This document shows, piece by piece, positions 1-7,673 of a stretch of DNA of 64,000 nt. The notes under the pieces were generated by a model. The model did no database searches, was not told the origin of the DNA, and worked only from the letters and a program-made list of their open reading frames with translations. The stretch is taken from contig DKYT01000049.1 in the NCBI GenBank assembly GCA_002492465.1, forward strand, positions 1-64,000, in the 5' to 3' direction. Within the stretch, counting starts at the first letter, position 1; the number at the start of each line of letters is the position of its first letter. The stretch is from Lachnospiraceae bacterium UBA7093. Lineage in GTDB: Bacteria > Bacillota > Clostridia > Lachnospirales > Lachnospiraceae. Both the position numbers and the translations under genes were made by a program.

Positions 1-38
1 CGTCAAGGAGAATACTCTACGAAACAAAAGTGCATTTG

Positions 39-64
39 ACAGGTGCTTCGGCATCTGTTTTTTT
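39..64 (+). terminator. Rho-independent terminator with UUCG loop
   Basis: An 8-bp stem (ACAGGTGC / GCATCTGT, one G-U pair) closes a TTCG tetraloop and is followed directly by a run of T. It would end a plus-strand transcript that enters from before base 1; no gene for it is visible in the window. Confidence 0.75.
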
Positions 65-558
65 ATTTACTTTCTTCAGGTGCCTCAGCACTTTCAGTCA
101 TTTTAATTATTTCTTCATCGGGAACAACAATTCTAAAACATAGCTGATTTCCGGTGTATCTGTCCAACAAAGATAGGAATACTCGTCAAATACATAAAGT
201 GCTGCATCCCATTCTTTAATTTTCATTTCAGTACAGCTATTCGTATAATCAGGATCAAACAATACTCCGAGACAACATTTAGTCCCGTCACTTCTGTTGG
301 ATCTGCTTCAAAATAAGTAGTTTTCAGTATATGATAGTTGATTTCGCTACCTTCCTTGTCGCTGTACTTAATTGTTCCTGCAAGGACTGTTTCTGTCTGC
401 TTTTTGACATCATCACCGAGAACTTCTTTTATAGTGGATTCAATTCGCCATTTCTCTCGGCGTTTCTTCGTTCTCTTTTGCTAAAAAACTCCTATGGTGA
501 AAACCACGTTGAAAATTAAAACTGCGGCTATCAATGAAATTAACATTTTCATTTTCAT
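63..558 (-). pseudogene. Broken gene for a small exported protein
   Basis: The minus strand has a good ribosome site (GGGAGG) and an ATG at 558, followed by a hydrophobic start resembling a signal peptide (ISLIAAVLIFNVVF). Codon 26 is a TAG stop. Past it, coherent protein sequence continues in the same frame to about 285, then in a second frame (residues like FDPDYTNSC and SYLCWTDTPEISYVLE) and finally in a third frame ending EAPEESK at a TAA at 63. One nonsense codon and two frameshifts therefore separate a once continuous gene of about 165 codons. I do not recognise a named family; it resembles small secreted hypothetical proteins of Lachnospiraceae. The ATG directly abuts the stop of the SLOG pseudogene upstream, so the two were probably co-transcribed. 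Confidence 0.55.
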
Positions 559-972
559 CTAATCCCTCCCTTTGCTTTCCTTAAGGTATACAACACAAGC
601 TGAACTCCCGTCTACAAGATGACGGTTTCGTTTGTGCATACACCCTCTTGCATATTCCTGAGAAGTATAAACAACTTTATCCGCTTGCTTTTTGATATTC
701 TCATATATCTCAACATCTTCACTTGACCAACCTTTTATCTGTGAATGACACGGTAATACGAGGATCAAGCGAATATTTGGATAGCGTTCTTTGAGTTATA
801 AGACTGTGAACGCGGCGATAGTATCAAAACCTAACGCTCTGCCTGCTCCGAAATACAGATAGCCCTTCTTGATTAAGTTCTCAACCATTTCCTCAGTTTT
901 CTTGAAAATTAGTTGATACGCTCCTGAAAGTATATTTCTATGTCCTATAAAACAACAAGTTTTATGTTTCAA
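559..972 (-). pseudogene. SLOG/DUF1273 (YpsA-like) protein, disrupted
   Basis: Starting at a TTG (972) behind GGAG, the minus strand reads CCFIGHRN, then YLYFGAGRALGFDTIAA, then an in-frame TAA at 796-798, then LILVLPCHSQIKGWS and CMHKRNRHLVD. These are the hallmarks of the SLOG nucleotide-binding superfamily, DUF1273 branch (YpsA-like). The glycine-rich loop, the LPC motif and the KRNRxxVD motif all survive, so only one nonsense codon breaks the reading frame. The protein also stops right after VVYLKESKGRD, where intact relatives continue with a GGTAYTV-type segment, so the C-terminus is lost too. SLOG proteins are thought to sense or process nucleotide-derived ligands. This copy is most likely dead. 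Confidence 0.75.
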
Positions 973-1061
973 CTATTACATCTCCAAATCACGCTAATGG
1001 TGTATCACTAATGACAACGGTATTGGTATATCACAAAACCGCAAAAAATGATAGGTTTTTC

Positions 1062-1097
1062 GAAAAAAAATAAGATCCTACTTAAATTAGCAGGATC
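1062..1097 (-). terminator. Terminator after the XRE pseudogene
   Basis: On the minus strand GATCCT pairs with AGGATC across a 12-nt loop and is followed by TTATTTTTTTT. It sits 30 nt past the stop of the XRE remnant and separates it from the SLOG remnant. Confidence 0.6.
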
Positions 1098-1126
1098 AAA
1101 CTTAAAAAGTATTACTTTGTAGACTG

Positions 1127-1395
1127 TTAAATAAAAGCTTCAAGAATAACGAACGCCTTTTCTTGTTCCTCCGGCGGTAATGCTTTAAGACGTTCTGACA
1201 AGCGTAAACTCTTGATCTTGTAGCCATAGTCAATAACATCAGAAGACACATCGTCTGCCGAACATTCTAAAGCATTTATGATCGCAACTAACTTATCCAA
1301 CCGAACAGAGCTTTTCCTCTTTCCAAATACTGCTTATTTCTTTCGTTGCATTATTCAGTTTTCTGTTTTTACAATCCTGAAAAATTAGAAATCAT
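1127..1395 (-). pseudogene. XRE-family (Cro/C1-type HTH) regulator remnant
   Basis: The readable part runs from about 1315 to the TAA at 1127: VRLDKLVAIINALECSADDV, then a leucine-rich tail ending AFVILEAFI. The first stretch is the typical end of a Cro/C1 helix-turn-helix domain, where helix 5 is followed by the A-DDL motif. Upstream, pieces such as YLERGK (compare the usual IERGK) occur in another frame. A ribosome site with an ATG near 1395 opens a short frame that soon stops. The gene is therefore internally deleted and frameshifted; the recognition helix is not intact. It lies just past the terminator of the toxin-antitoxin pair and once may have been a stand-alone regulator of the neighbouring SLOG gene. 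Confidence 0.65.
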
Positions 1396-1431
1396 CCCTC
1401 CTGTTTTGATGGAATAGAATAAGATAGGTAG

Positions 1432-1469
1432 AAAAACAGACACTGCACTTTTTCTTTGCACACTGTCTG
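1432..1469 (-). terminator. Terminator of the toxin-antitoxin operon
   Basis: On the minus strand CAGACAGTGTGCA pairs with TGCAGTGTCTG (two bulged bases) around an A-rich loop and runs into TTTTTC. It lies 12 nt beyond the stop codon of the PIN toxin gene. Confidence 0.8.
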
Positions 1470-1480
1470 CCCTCATTTTC

Positions 1481-1879
1481 TTAATATTGTTCCAAAAATT
1501 CTGCCATCGTCACAATCTCCGGCATATCTACGTCCAGAACCAAAAAATCCTTATCACCCGTCACGAATACATCAACGCCCTCCATGATCGCCGTTGCCAG
1601 TATCGGAGAATCTTTTGTATCACGCATTTCCGGAAACTCATTTAAATCCAACGCTTTCGGTGTATAGACCAACTCGAAAGGCAATTCCAGAAAGAAACAG
1701 TCAAGGAATTTCCTCTTTGTCGGGAACTTCCGGTCTGTCACAAGCCGCAGCTCCTCAACTACATAGTCGCACACCACGATCTGATGGTTGTCTGTCAGCC
1801 GTCTCGCAAGCTTCCTTGTCTGTGCGGACGGGAAGAAAATCATGGAGATAAAAATGTTGGTATCAAGCATTACTCGCAA
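1481..1879 (-). CDS. PIN-domain toxin (VapC-like endoribonuclease)
   Basis: This 132-residue protein is a complete PIN domain, the metal-dependent ribonuclease fold of VapC-type toxins, in the subgroup annotated as putative toxin component. The expected acidic residues are all present: Asp in MLDTNIF at the start, Glu in VVEELR near 43, Asp residues in MRDTKDSP near 86-91 and in VTGDKDF near 107-111. The start is a TTG behind AAGGGGGT, one base past the stop of the antitoxin gene, so the two are translationally coupled. It probably cleaves RNA when free and is silenced when bound by the AbrB-type partner. A strong terminator follows. The target RNA cannot be told from sequence. Confidence 0.88.
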   Translation of the reverse strand: MRVMLDTNIFISMIFFPSAQTRKLARRLTDNHQIVVCDYVVEELRLVTDRKFPTKRKFLDCFFLELPFELVYTPKALDLNEFPEMRDTKDSPILATAIMEGVDVFVTGDKDFLVLDVDMPEIVTMAEFLEQY

Positions 1880-1880
1880 A

Positions 1881-2138
1881 TTAATACCCCCTTACTTCCT
1901 TCCGGATTTCCTTCATGTAGTCCTGCATCTCCTCCTCGGATGTAAATCCTGCTTTCTCCGCTTCTCCGGCGAACGCTTCTTCCACCCGCTTGAATGCCAG
2001 CATTGCGGAATTTTCAAAATAGAACCTGCCGTTTTCCTCCAAAATCACAATCTTATCCCCGGCTTTCAGCTTCAATGCATTCCGCACCGATACGGGAATG
2101 GTAATTTGCCCTTTACTCGAAATCTTTGCTACTTCCAT
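1881..2138 (-). CDS. AbrB/MazE-type antitoxin
   Basis: An 85-residue protein opens with a SpoVT-AbrB DNA-binding domain (MEVAKISSKGQITIP, then the LKAGDKIVI turn) spanning about residues 1-48. The C-terminal half is acidic and helical, as expected for the segment that wraps and inhibits a PIN toxin. It is the first gene of a two-gene operon; the toxin start codon follows its stop by one base. The swapped-hairpin AbrB fold usually represses its own promoter, and a TCTATT-N6-AATAGA palindrome covers the -10 box upstream, a plausible operator. The pair looks intact even though everything to its left has decayed. Confidence 0.88.
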   Translation of the reverse strand: MEVAKISSKGQITIPVSVRNALKLKAGDKIVILEENGRFYFENSAMLAFKRVEEAFAGEAEKAGFTSEEEMQDYMKEIRKEVRGY

Positions 2139-2192
2139 GTATCATCACCCTTTCAAAAATAGACTCTTTATTTTCTTTACTTTCTTTACATC

Positions 2193-2224
2193 TCTATTAT
2201 ACGCAATAGATCGAATAATATCAA
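2193..2224 (-). promoter_or_regulatory. Promoter and likely operator of the antitoxin-toxin operon
   Basis: On the minus strand TTGATA (2219-2224) and TATAAT (2196-2201) are separated by exactly 17 nt, a near-consensus sigma-A promoter 58 nt ahead of the antitoxin start. The palindrome TCTATT-N6-AATAGA at 2193-2210 overlaps the -10 box and is a good candidate site for autorepression by the AbrB-type antitoxin. Confidence 0.75.
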
Positions 2225-2237
2225 TCTTTTTCAGCAA

Positions 2238-3191
2238 TTATGCCTTCCGTCTCTTCTCCCCCCCAACAGCACCTGAAAAATACGTCCCAATTCTTGCAAT
2301 CCACCCCAGCACATCTTCCTTCATTTCCTTGGGAAACGCATCCAAAACCGGCGCCGTCTCAAAACTCAAGGTCTTGTTAAAATGAATATTCCTCAGTCCT
2401 CTGATAAAGCCCTCCCAATCTGTGGAAGGTTTATTGTCTCTGCTTCTGGAAAAAGTAAAAGGCAGCTGGTGGAGATCCGCTATGCCGTCGTTGTCATGAA
2501 TGTGGAACACCTTCAGCCGATCGCCCAAGGCTGTGATAAACTCCTCAAAATCAAGCCCCACCAGATTGGCATGTCCCGTGTCAAAACAAAAGCCCAGCAC
2601 TTCTCCATGATATTTCTCATTGATCCGGTCGATCCGATTCACCGCTTTTCTCACATCACAGCAGGGACCTTCCACCAAGTGTCCGCCCAAATTATCATAT
2701 AGATTTTCAATGCAGATAACAATTCCCATTTCCTTTGCCATTGGCGCAATGGAATCTATAAAAGCCTCGGTTCTCTCCCACTCCGCTTCCTCAGACCCCA
2801 GATAGCGCACCAGCTTAAAGCCGTGAAGCACTATATAGGGGCACTCGAAAAAGTGACAGATCTCCATGCTTTTCGGCGCCACTTGATTCCAAAGATAGTC
2901 GTTCAGCTCCTGGTCTTTTCCCGGCACATAAACAGGATAGGGCATGTGCATTTGGTGAATCCTGATTCCTGCTTTCGCCGCCCCCTGCTTGTGAGGCAGG
3001 AAAAAATGCTCCAGTTCCTGTACCGAGCGGTTAAAAAAGGGATTCAGCCTTGCCTGATAAATGGAGGAATTAGGCAGATAAGCATTCAAGCTGAAATCCC
3101 CGCAGGAAAATCCAGCCTGCGCAAGCATTGCAAAGCCATTCTCCGGATTCAAATCATCCACTACATTTTTTGTCTGTACGCCTATTTCCAT
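2238..3191 (-). CDS. Sugar phosphate isomerase/epimerase, AP-endonuclease-2 TIM barrel
   Basis: The 317-residue protein belongs to the xylose isomerase-like TIM-barrel family (AP endonuclease family 2), which interconverts keto and aldo sugars or their epimers. The metal-site residues are in place: Glu in CIENLYDN near 160, Asp and His in CFDTGHAN near 203, His-x-His in FHIHDNDG near 232 and Glu in SFETAP near 278. It is the last gene of the glycan operon and begins one base after the stop of a related but apparently inactive paralogue, so it may supply or modify an unusual sugar for the glycan. The substrate cannot be deduced. Unlike its neighbour it has no Rossmann module. Confidence 0.8.
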   Translation of the reverse strand: MEIGVQTKNVVDDLNPENGFAMLAQAGFSCGDFSLNAYLPNSSIYQARLNPFFNRSVQELEHFFLPHKQGAAKAGIRIHQMHMPYPVYVPGKDQELNDYLWNQVAPKSMEICHFFECPYIVLHGFKLVRYLGSEEAEWERTEAFIDSIAPMAKEMGIVICIENLYDNLGGHLVEGPCCDVRKAVNRIDRINEKYHGEVLGFCFDTGHANLVGLDFEEFITALGDRLKVFHIHDNDGIADLHQLPFTFSRSRDNKPSTDWEGFIRGLRNIHFNKTLSFETAPVLDAFPKEMKEDVLGWIARIGTYFSGAVGGEKRRKA

Positions 3192-3192
3192 G

Positions 3193-4362
3193 CTATTTCA
3201 TCTCCAGCCTGTCAAAATAAAAAGACGGCATATACTCGTCATTAAAATATTCGATGGGATTCTTAATTCCCATGCCCTGTAGTTGCTCCCTGATTTCTTT
3301 ATAATAAATATTGCAAATAAAAATTGCACAGTCCCCTGGTAATTCCCTCAGGGATTCAGGGCTCCTTACCTTAAGTCCACAAAAATCGGTATCCCAAATA
3401 GATCTGTCATTGTCGCAGGTGTAAAGAGGCGGATATTTTTCCCCGTAGCATTTCATATAATTTCTACACATATTCCCGGCGCCGAAGAGAACCCTTGCGG
3501 GATATTTCTGCAGAATCTGTTCCAACTCGATCTGCCATTTGAAATAATCCCCTATAGTCTTTGCCAACTTCAAAGCCTCCGGGCGAAGGAAAAACGGGAA
3601 AGCGTTCACCGTATCCCTTATATCCATGATTAGTTCTCCCTGAAAGCCGATCTGCCGCAATCCCCGAATAAGATTCAGCCAATCCGTCCTTGCCTGCCCC
3701 TGACCCGCACTGGTAAAGGGCACAAGCGCGCCTTCGTGATTGCCGTCGCAATCCCGCAGGATCACCGCTTTCAATCTATCCCCCAATGTTAACACAAAAT
3801 CATACATATTCTGCCCGCATAAGCTACAGACTCCCACATCCATACAAAAGCCAAAACACACCTCTCCGGCTCCTTCATTAAGACGATCCACCCAATCCGC
3901 CGCCTGATATGGGTCTGCGCACACGCCCCTCAGTAAATGTCCGTTGTAATCCCTGCACTGATTTGTCAGCAAAAGCTGCACGCCATGCTCTCTTGCCACG
4001 GGAACAAGAGATAAATAAAATTTCCGGTTACGCTCCCATAAATCCGGTTTTTCAATACCTTCAGCCAGGGGGCATACCACTAAATATCTGCCGCCGGCAA
4101 TCCTGCATACTCTGATGCTTTCCTCTGCAAGGAAAATAAAGGATTCCTTCAGGTCTGCATCCTTTTCATTTCCTGATAGCCAGGGGGCGTATGCTACCGG
4201 TATCTGCACTCCCTTTTTCCTGCATTGCTCCAGAAAAGGAGTTATATTATCCAGAGATAAATCTAATAAAATCCTTTTAAATCCGGCATCTGCAATCTGG
4301 GCAATGCCCTGCTTTGGATTTTTTGTATCTACAATTCCTGATGGTGCACATGTGATCGTCAA
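3193..4362 (-). CDS. Degenerate TIM-barrel isomerase fused to the shared Rossmann module
   Basis: Residues 1-275 are homologous to the TIM-barrel protein encoded next to it; shared landmarks include DRLNE, LGDRLKA and LIRGLRQIGF. However, the metal ligands are lost: ENLYDN has become TNQCRDY, DTGH has become DVGV, HIHDND has become ILRDCD and the last Glu (FET) has become IRD. I infer a pseudoenzyme. Residues about 287-389 form the small Rossmann module found throughout this operon (RVLFGAGNMCRNY, CDNDRSIWDT, VRSPESL, then a hydrophobic strand and a helix). It may partner with the active paralogue as a heterodimer or bind a sugar without turning it over. No signal peptide or membrane segment is present. 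Confidence 0.78.
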   Translation of the reverse strand: MTITCAPSGIVDTKNPKQGIAQIADAGFKRILLDLSLDNITPFLEQCRKKGVQIPVAYAPWLSGNEKDADLKESFIFLAEESIRVCRIAGGRYLVVCPLAEGIEKPDLWERNRKFYLSLVPVAREHGVQLLLTNQCRDYNGHLLRGVCADPYQAADWVDRLNEGAGEVCFGFCMDVGVCSLCGQNMYDFVLTLGDRLKAVILRDCDGNHEGALVPFTSAGQGQARTDWLNLIRGLRQIGFQGELIMDIRDTVNAFPFFLRPEALKLAKTIGDYFKWQIELEQILQKYPARVLFGAGNMCRNYMKCYGEKYPPLYTCDNDRSIWDTDFCGLKVRSPESLRELPGDCAIFICNIYYKEIREQLQGMGIKNPIEYFNDEYMPSFYFDRLEMK

Positions 4363-4387
4363 TTTGCCTGCTCCTTTATTGTGCTTC

Positions 4388-5347
4388 TTACCAGTACCTT
4401 TTTACCCGTTCTTTCGCTTCGCATTGATCCAGTGAAAACACATCCTGAATCAACCTCACCGTCCGTTCAGTATCATCACCCTCACTTTTACATTTGCCAA
4501 TCAACGTAAGGATCTGCTGCTCATACTGCTGTTTTTGCTTCGCAATTTGCTCATCTTTCTTTATAAGCTGTTCTTCTTTCTGTATAAGTTGCTCTTCCAA
4601 GCGGATTCTTTCCAAATTCCCTTCTTCCAGTCCTCTTTTATATTCATTCTTAAGATGTAATTCCTCGTTATACTCATAAATACACATCGCTATTGCCTCC
4701 GTCCGGTTTTTTGATAGGAAATCCGCCAATATCCTATTTTGAATGCAATAATCTACCGCCTGCTCTACTGCTTCTGCAAAGGGAATATCTTTTACTGCCC
4801 GCTTCCTGACCTGTTCCACATACTGTGCATATTCTTTCAACAAACTGCAAGCACTCATCAATTCCGGGTTGTATCCAAGATTTACGTTATATACTTTTAC
4901 CACAAGTTCCAATTCCGGTTCTTCCAGCTTTTTTTCAAATGCATCCGATAAACGCAAGGTCTGTTCTTCCGGCTGCAGTTCCATGCCGTTATAAAAAACA
5001 ACAAACCTTGGCGTTGGCAGCTTGATCATTGTCCTATCATATAAGTCTTCCTTTTCAATTCTGCCCTGCAATACCTCTGTCACATAGATTAAATCCCGAA
5101 GAGGCATATTGCAATTGACTGTGGACTGGTGTTCGTACAACATCAATTCATATTCAAACACAAATGATATATCATTCTTATAATTCAAATAGATGGCATT
5201 TTCAAGCGTTGTTATTTCAAGCTTGTCCGTATCCGTATATGCCGTTTTATTAAGAGCATTATATAAATCTAATGCATTTTCTTTTTCTTTAAACAGCATG
5301 CGGAACATGGTATCCTTGTAGTTGCGTTGTACGTGTGTTTCTTTCAT
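4388..5347 (-). CDS. Rpn-family PD-(D/E)XK nuclease (putative transposase)
   Basis: The 319-residue protein matches the Rpn / PDDEXK-2 family of recombination-promoting nucleases: NYKDTMFRMLF at the start, a catalytic-core stretch with Asp in KNDISFVFEYE and the E-x-Q signature in YEHQST near 73, then the MPLRDLIYVTEVLQ helix. A glutamate- and glutamine-rich coiled coil occupies about residues 240-280. Family members are DNA nucleases that promote RecA-independent recombination and often sit as lone genes in variable loci. It lies inside the glycan operon in the same direction, and its 5' leader closely resembles that of the second copy at 13795-14757. The ORF appears intact. Whether it moves DNA or acts in defence is not settled. 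Confidence 0.82.
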   Translation of the reverse strand: MKETHVQRNYKDTMFRMLFKEKENALDLYNALNKTAYTDTDKLEITTLENAIYLNYKNDISFVFEYELMLYEHQSTVNCNMPLRDLIYVTEVLQGRIEKEDLYDRTMIKLPTPRFVVFYNGMELQPEEQTLRLSDAFEKKLEEPELELVVKVYNVNLGYNPELMSACSLLKEYAQYVEQVRKRAVKDIPFAEAVEQAVDYCIQNRILADFLSKNRTEAIAMCIYEYNEELHLKNEYKRGLEEGNLERIRLEEQLIQKEEQLIKKDEQIAKQKQQYEQQILTLIGKCKSEGDDTERTVRLIQDVFSLDQCEAKERVKRYW

Positions 5348-5503
5348 TCGTTATCCTCCTGGTTGTTTTAATACAGGAGAATCGTTTCAAATCCTCCTGC
5401 TTTATAAAGTTGATTTGTAGGAATAAAAGCATGGATTTTCTGAAACTATAGAATATAGAACATAATTGAATATGCAGACTTGTGTTAATGAAAATATGCT
5501 TTT
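5348..5503 (-). promoter_or_regulatory. Structured leader of the first Rpn gene
   Basis: On the minus strand CAGGAGGAT pairs with ATTCTCCTG (5374-5399; one mismatch), and the same nine bases CAGGAGGAT recur as the ribosome site just before the ATG. The CTCCTG arm could thus pair either with the upstream copy or with the ribosome site. A second inverted pair, ATGCTTTT / AAAAGCAT (5496-5503 and 5425-5432), frames the leader. The same layout precedes the other Rpn gene. Confidence 0.55.
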
Positions 5504-5588
5504 CTATATCGTAACACAAGTGGTCGAAATGTCAATAACCAATTTCTTACTTTATTCGTTAAACTTAAACCACTGCCGAAACGTAGCA

Positions 5589-6695
5589 TTACGCCAGAGG
5601 ACCGTGAGAGAAGGGCACTGCATATAAAACGGTATCAAACCAGGCGTTTGCATACTGTCGTACATACAACTTATATTCCGGATTCATTTCCTTTATCATG
5701 ATTGGGATCTTATATAAATCATCTGGTCTATGATAAATACATATTGCCAGTTTAGGCTTATATGTCTGTATGATTTTCCTGCATCCTTTCAGCGCTTCCT
5801 GCTCTGCACCCTCTACGTCCATTTTAATGTAGGTAGGTTTCCTGTCATAAACCATTTCATCCAAAGCAGCAGTTTCAATCATGTATTTTCCTCTCTCCTT
5901 CGACACATGAGAGCTACCCGTTCCCATAGCATTGAAGTAAAGCTTTGTACTTTTACTCCATACGCCTAATTGATATAGCTGATAACGGTTATCTCCCATA
6001 CTTTTTTCTATTGCTGCTTTTTTAGAAATTTCCGGTTCAAAAATAATGATATCACGATATATTCCGCCGCACTGCTTTATAAAACGCAATGCCGAATCTC
6101 CATCAAAGCCTCCACAGTCTATAAACACTTCATCTTCTGTCAATACAATCTTTTCGTCAAAATATTCCTCTTCATTCGGACTAACAATCTGTGATATATC
6201 GCTTAGCAAAAATACCTTCTTCATTCTTTCAAGATATACCTGCCTGGAAAATTCGTCCTCCATAAACTGATATGCTTTCCTATATGTCTCAATATTTGCA
6301 TCAAAATATTCTCTTGTCTGCCAATAGAAAAACTCATTCATGATATGTATCTGCGCTTCGTCAAATCCTAGCGAAAACAATTGCCGGCCAATCGACTGAT
6401 ATGCCTTCTCATCCCCTACGCAGACTAATATTTCCGGACAAATCACTGTATCATGCAATTCCTCTGGTCTAATAATTTTAAGTCCTGTTACTTCATCTGT
6501 GCCTCCGCCCATTCCATTGTCGCAAAAACACAATACCTGAATGCCATAGCCATATAACAGATCATAGATTCTATGCCCACAATCGCCAGCCCCAAAAATA
6601 ACCGGATTGCCTTCCTTAATCTTATCAAACAGCCTGTCTCTTATTTTGTCCGCCTGCTTTCTGATTTCCTCCGCTACACAGTTAAATCTTTGCAT
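5589..6695 (-). CDS. Rossmann module fused to FkbM-family methyltransferase
   Basis: In this 368-residue protein the shared Rossmann module comes first (about 28-130: PVIFGAGDCGHRIYDL, CFCDNGMGG, a central strand LVCVGDE). An FkbM-type SAM-dependent O-methyltransferase follows from about 185: FIDCGGFDGDSALRF is the SAM-binding loop, IIFEPE the acidic strand, and YIKMDVEGAEQEALKG the FkbM signature. FkbM enzymes methylate hydroxyls on sugars or related small molecules. The C-terminal motif CIYHRPDDLYKIP is shared with the second FkbM protein of the operon (23951-25027). It starts at an ATG behind GAGGAAT, 35 nt after the preceding gene, and is the last gene before an Rpn insertion. Confidence 0.85.
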   Translation of the reverse strand: MQRFNCVAEEIRKQADKIRDRLFDKIKEGNPVIFGAGDCGHRIYDLLYGYGIQVLCFCDNGMGGGTDEVTGLKIIRPEELHDTVICPEILVCVGDEKAYQSIGRQLFSLGFDEAQIHIMNEFFYWQTREYFDANIETYRKAYQFMEDEFSRQVYLERMKKVFLLSDISQIVSPNEEEYFDEKIVLTEDEVFIDCGGFDGDSALRFIKQCGGIYRDIIIFEPEISKKAAIEKSMGDNRYQLYQLGVWSKSTKLYFNAMGTGSSHVSKERGKYMIETAALDEMVYDRKPTYIKMDVEGAEQEALKGCRKIIQTYKPKLAICIYHRPDDLYKIPIMIKEMNPEYKLYVRQYANAWFDTVLYAVPFSHGPLA

Positions 6696-6730
6696 ATACT
6701 ATTCCTCGCTTTTTATAGTATCTTTTCACA

Positions 6731-7657
6731 TTACTCACCAAACAACGTCTGACATTCGATACCTTCAAGCCGTAAATTCTCCTTAATAGCCAATGAAGCA
6801 TGACCGGACGCCGTAACCAGACAGTTATATCGGGCGCTGTCTTTTTTATATATTTGAAGAGAAATAACCTTTTTGCCCTTACGCTCTGTGCCAATTTTGA
6901 TGCTTGAATTATCTACAAAAAAGCATACATTATCACTTCCCAAAATTTCTAAGACAGTATCCCCCACCCATCCTGCGCCGAATAGTACAATGGGCTTTTT
7001 CTCTGTAAACTGATTGCACGCATCTTTCACTTTTTCTCTAAAAAAGCTATACATGCTGCTATCATTAATTGGCACTCTTATTTCTTTCTTAAAGGGTTCA
7101 TCCTTAATGTCATTACAAGGGCTTTTCTGTGCAGCAAGACATGTATCATTCCACTCGCTCAGCCATTCTATTACGTCATCTGTTTCTGGAACACCTCCTA
7201 CAGATGCATGATGCACTTTCATGTCCGCCCACTTGGCAAGCGCTGACAATCCCTCAGCATAATAGCGGTAACAATCGCTTGACGCCCCATAATAAACGGA
7301 AGAAGGTACGATTATAAAGCAAAACCCTGAGGGCTTTAATATTCTTTTGATTTCTTTGATTGTAAGCCATGGATACTCAATATATTCAAATGTCTGCCCT
7401 GATATCACAATATCAAAGCTTTCATCTTCTATTTCCTTCCAATCATAGACAGCTTTCGGGACAAAATCTACATTTGATCCCTCATGAATATCCAATCCAG
7501 TATAACTGTATCTGGGGTCAGCAAATATTTCCCTATAGGTTCCCCCTTTATCACAGCTTCCTACATCAAGCACCTTTATTATGCCATTATCTTCAGGAAA
7601 AAATTGTTCATAAAAGCTTACCATATGCGCCATTTTTTTGTATGATGATAAATGCAT
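6731..7657 (-). CDS. Class I methyltransferase with C-terminal Rossmann module
   Basis: Residues 1-180 form a class I SAM-dependent methyltransferase of the type 11 kind: KVLDVGSCDKGGTYR is motif I, YTGLDIHEG the acidic strand and FDIVISGQTFEYI motif IV, followed by the LKPSGFCFIIVPSS strand. Residues about 215-308 are the operon's Rossmann module (PIVLFGAGWVGDTVLEIL, CFFVDNSSIK, CLVTASGH). The enzyme most likely methylates an intermediate of the glycan. It starts at an ATG behind GGAGAGG, 16 nt after the large fusion gene upstream, so it belongs to the same transcript. Confidence 0.82.
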   Translation of the reverse strand: MHLSSYKKMAHMVSFYEQFFPEDNGIIKVLDVGSCDKGGTYREIFADPRYSYTGLDIHEGSNVDFVPKAVYDWKEIEDESFDIVISGQTFEYIEYPWLTIKEIKRILKPSGFCFIIVPSSVYYGASSDCYRYYAEGLSALAKWADMKVHHASVGGVPETDDVIEWLSEWNDTCLAAQKSPCNDIKDEPFKKEIRVPINDSSMYSFFREKVKDACNQFTEKKPIVLFGAGWVGDTVLEILGSDNVCFFVDNSSIKIGTERKGKKVISLQIYKKDSARYNCLVTASGHASLAIKENLRLEGIECQTLFGE

Positions 7658-7673
7658 ATCTATTCCTCTCCTG

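Noticed and set aside
999..1035. Direct repeat GGTGTATCAC / GGTATATCAC
   Set aside because: Only two imperfect copies in a decayed region; too little to call an operator or iteron.
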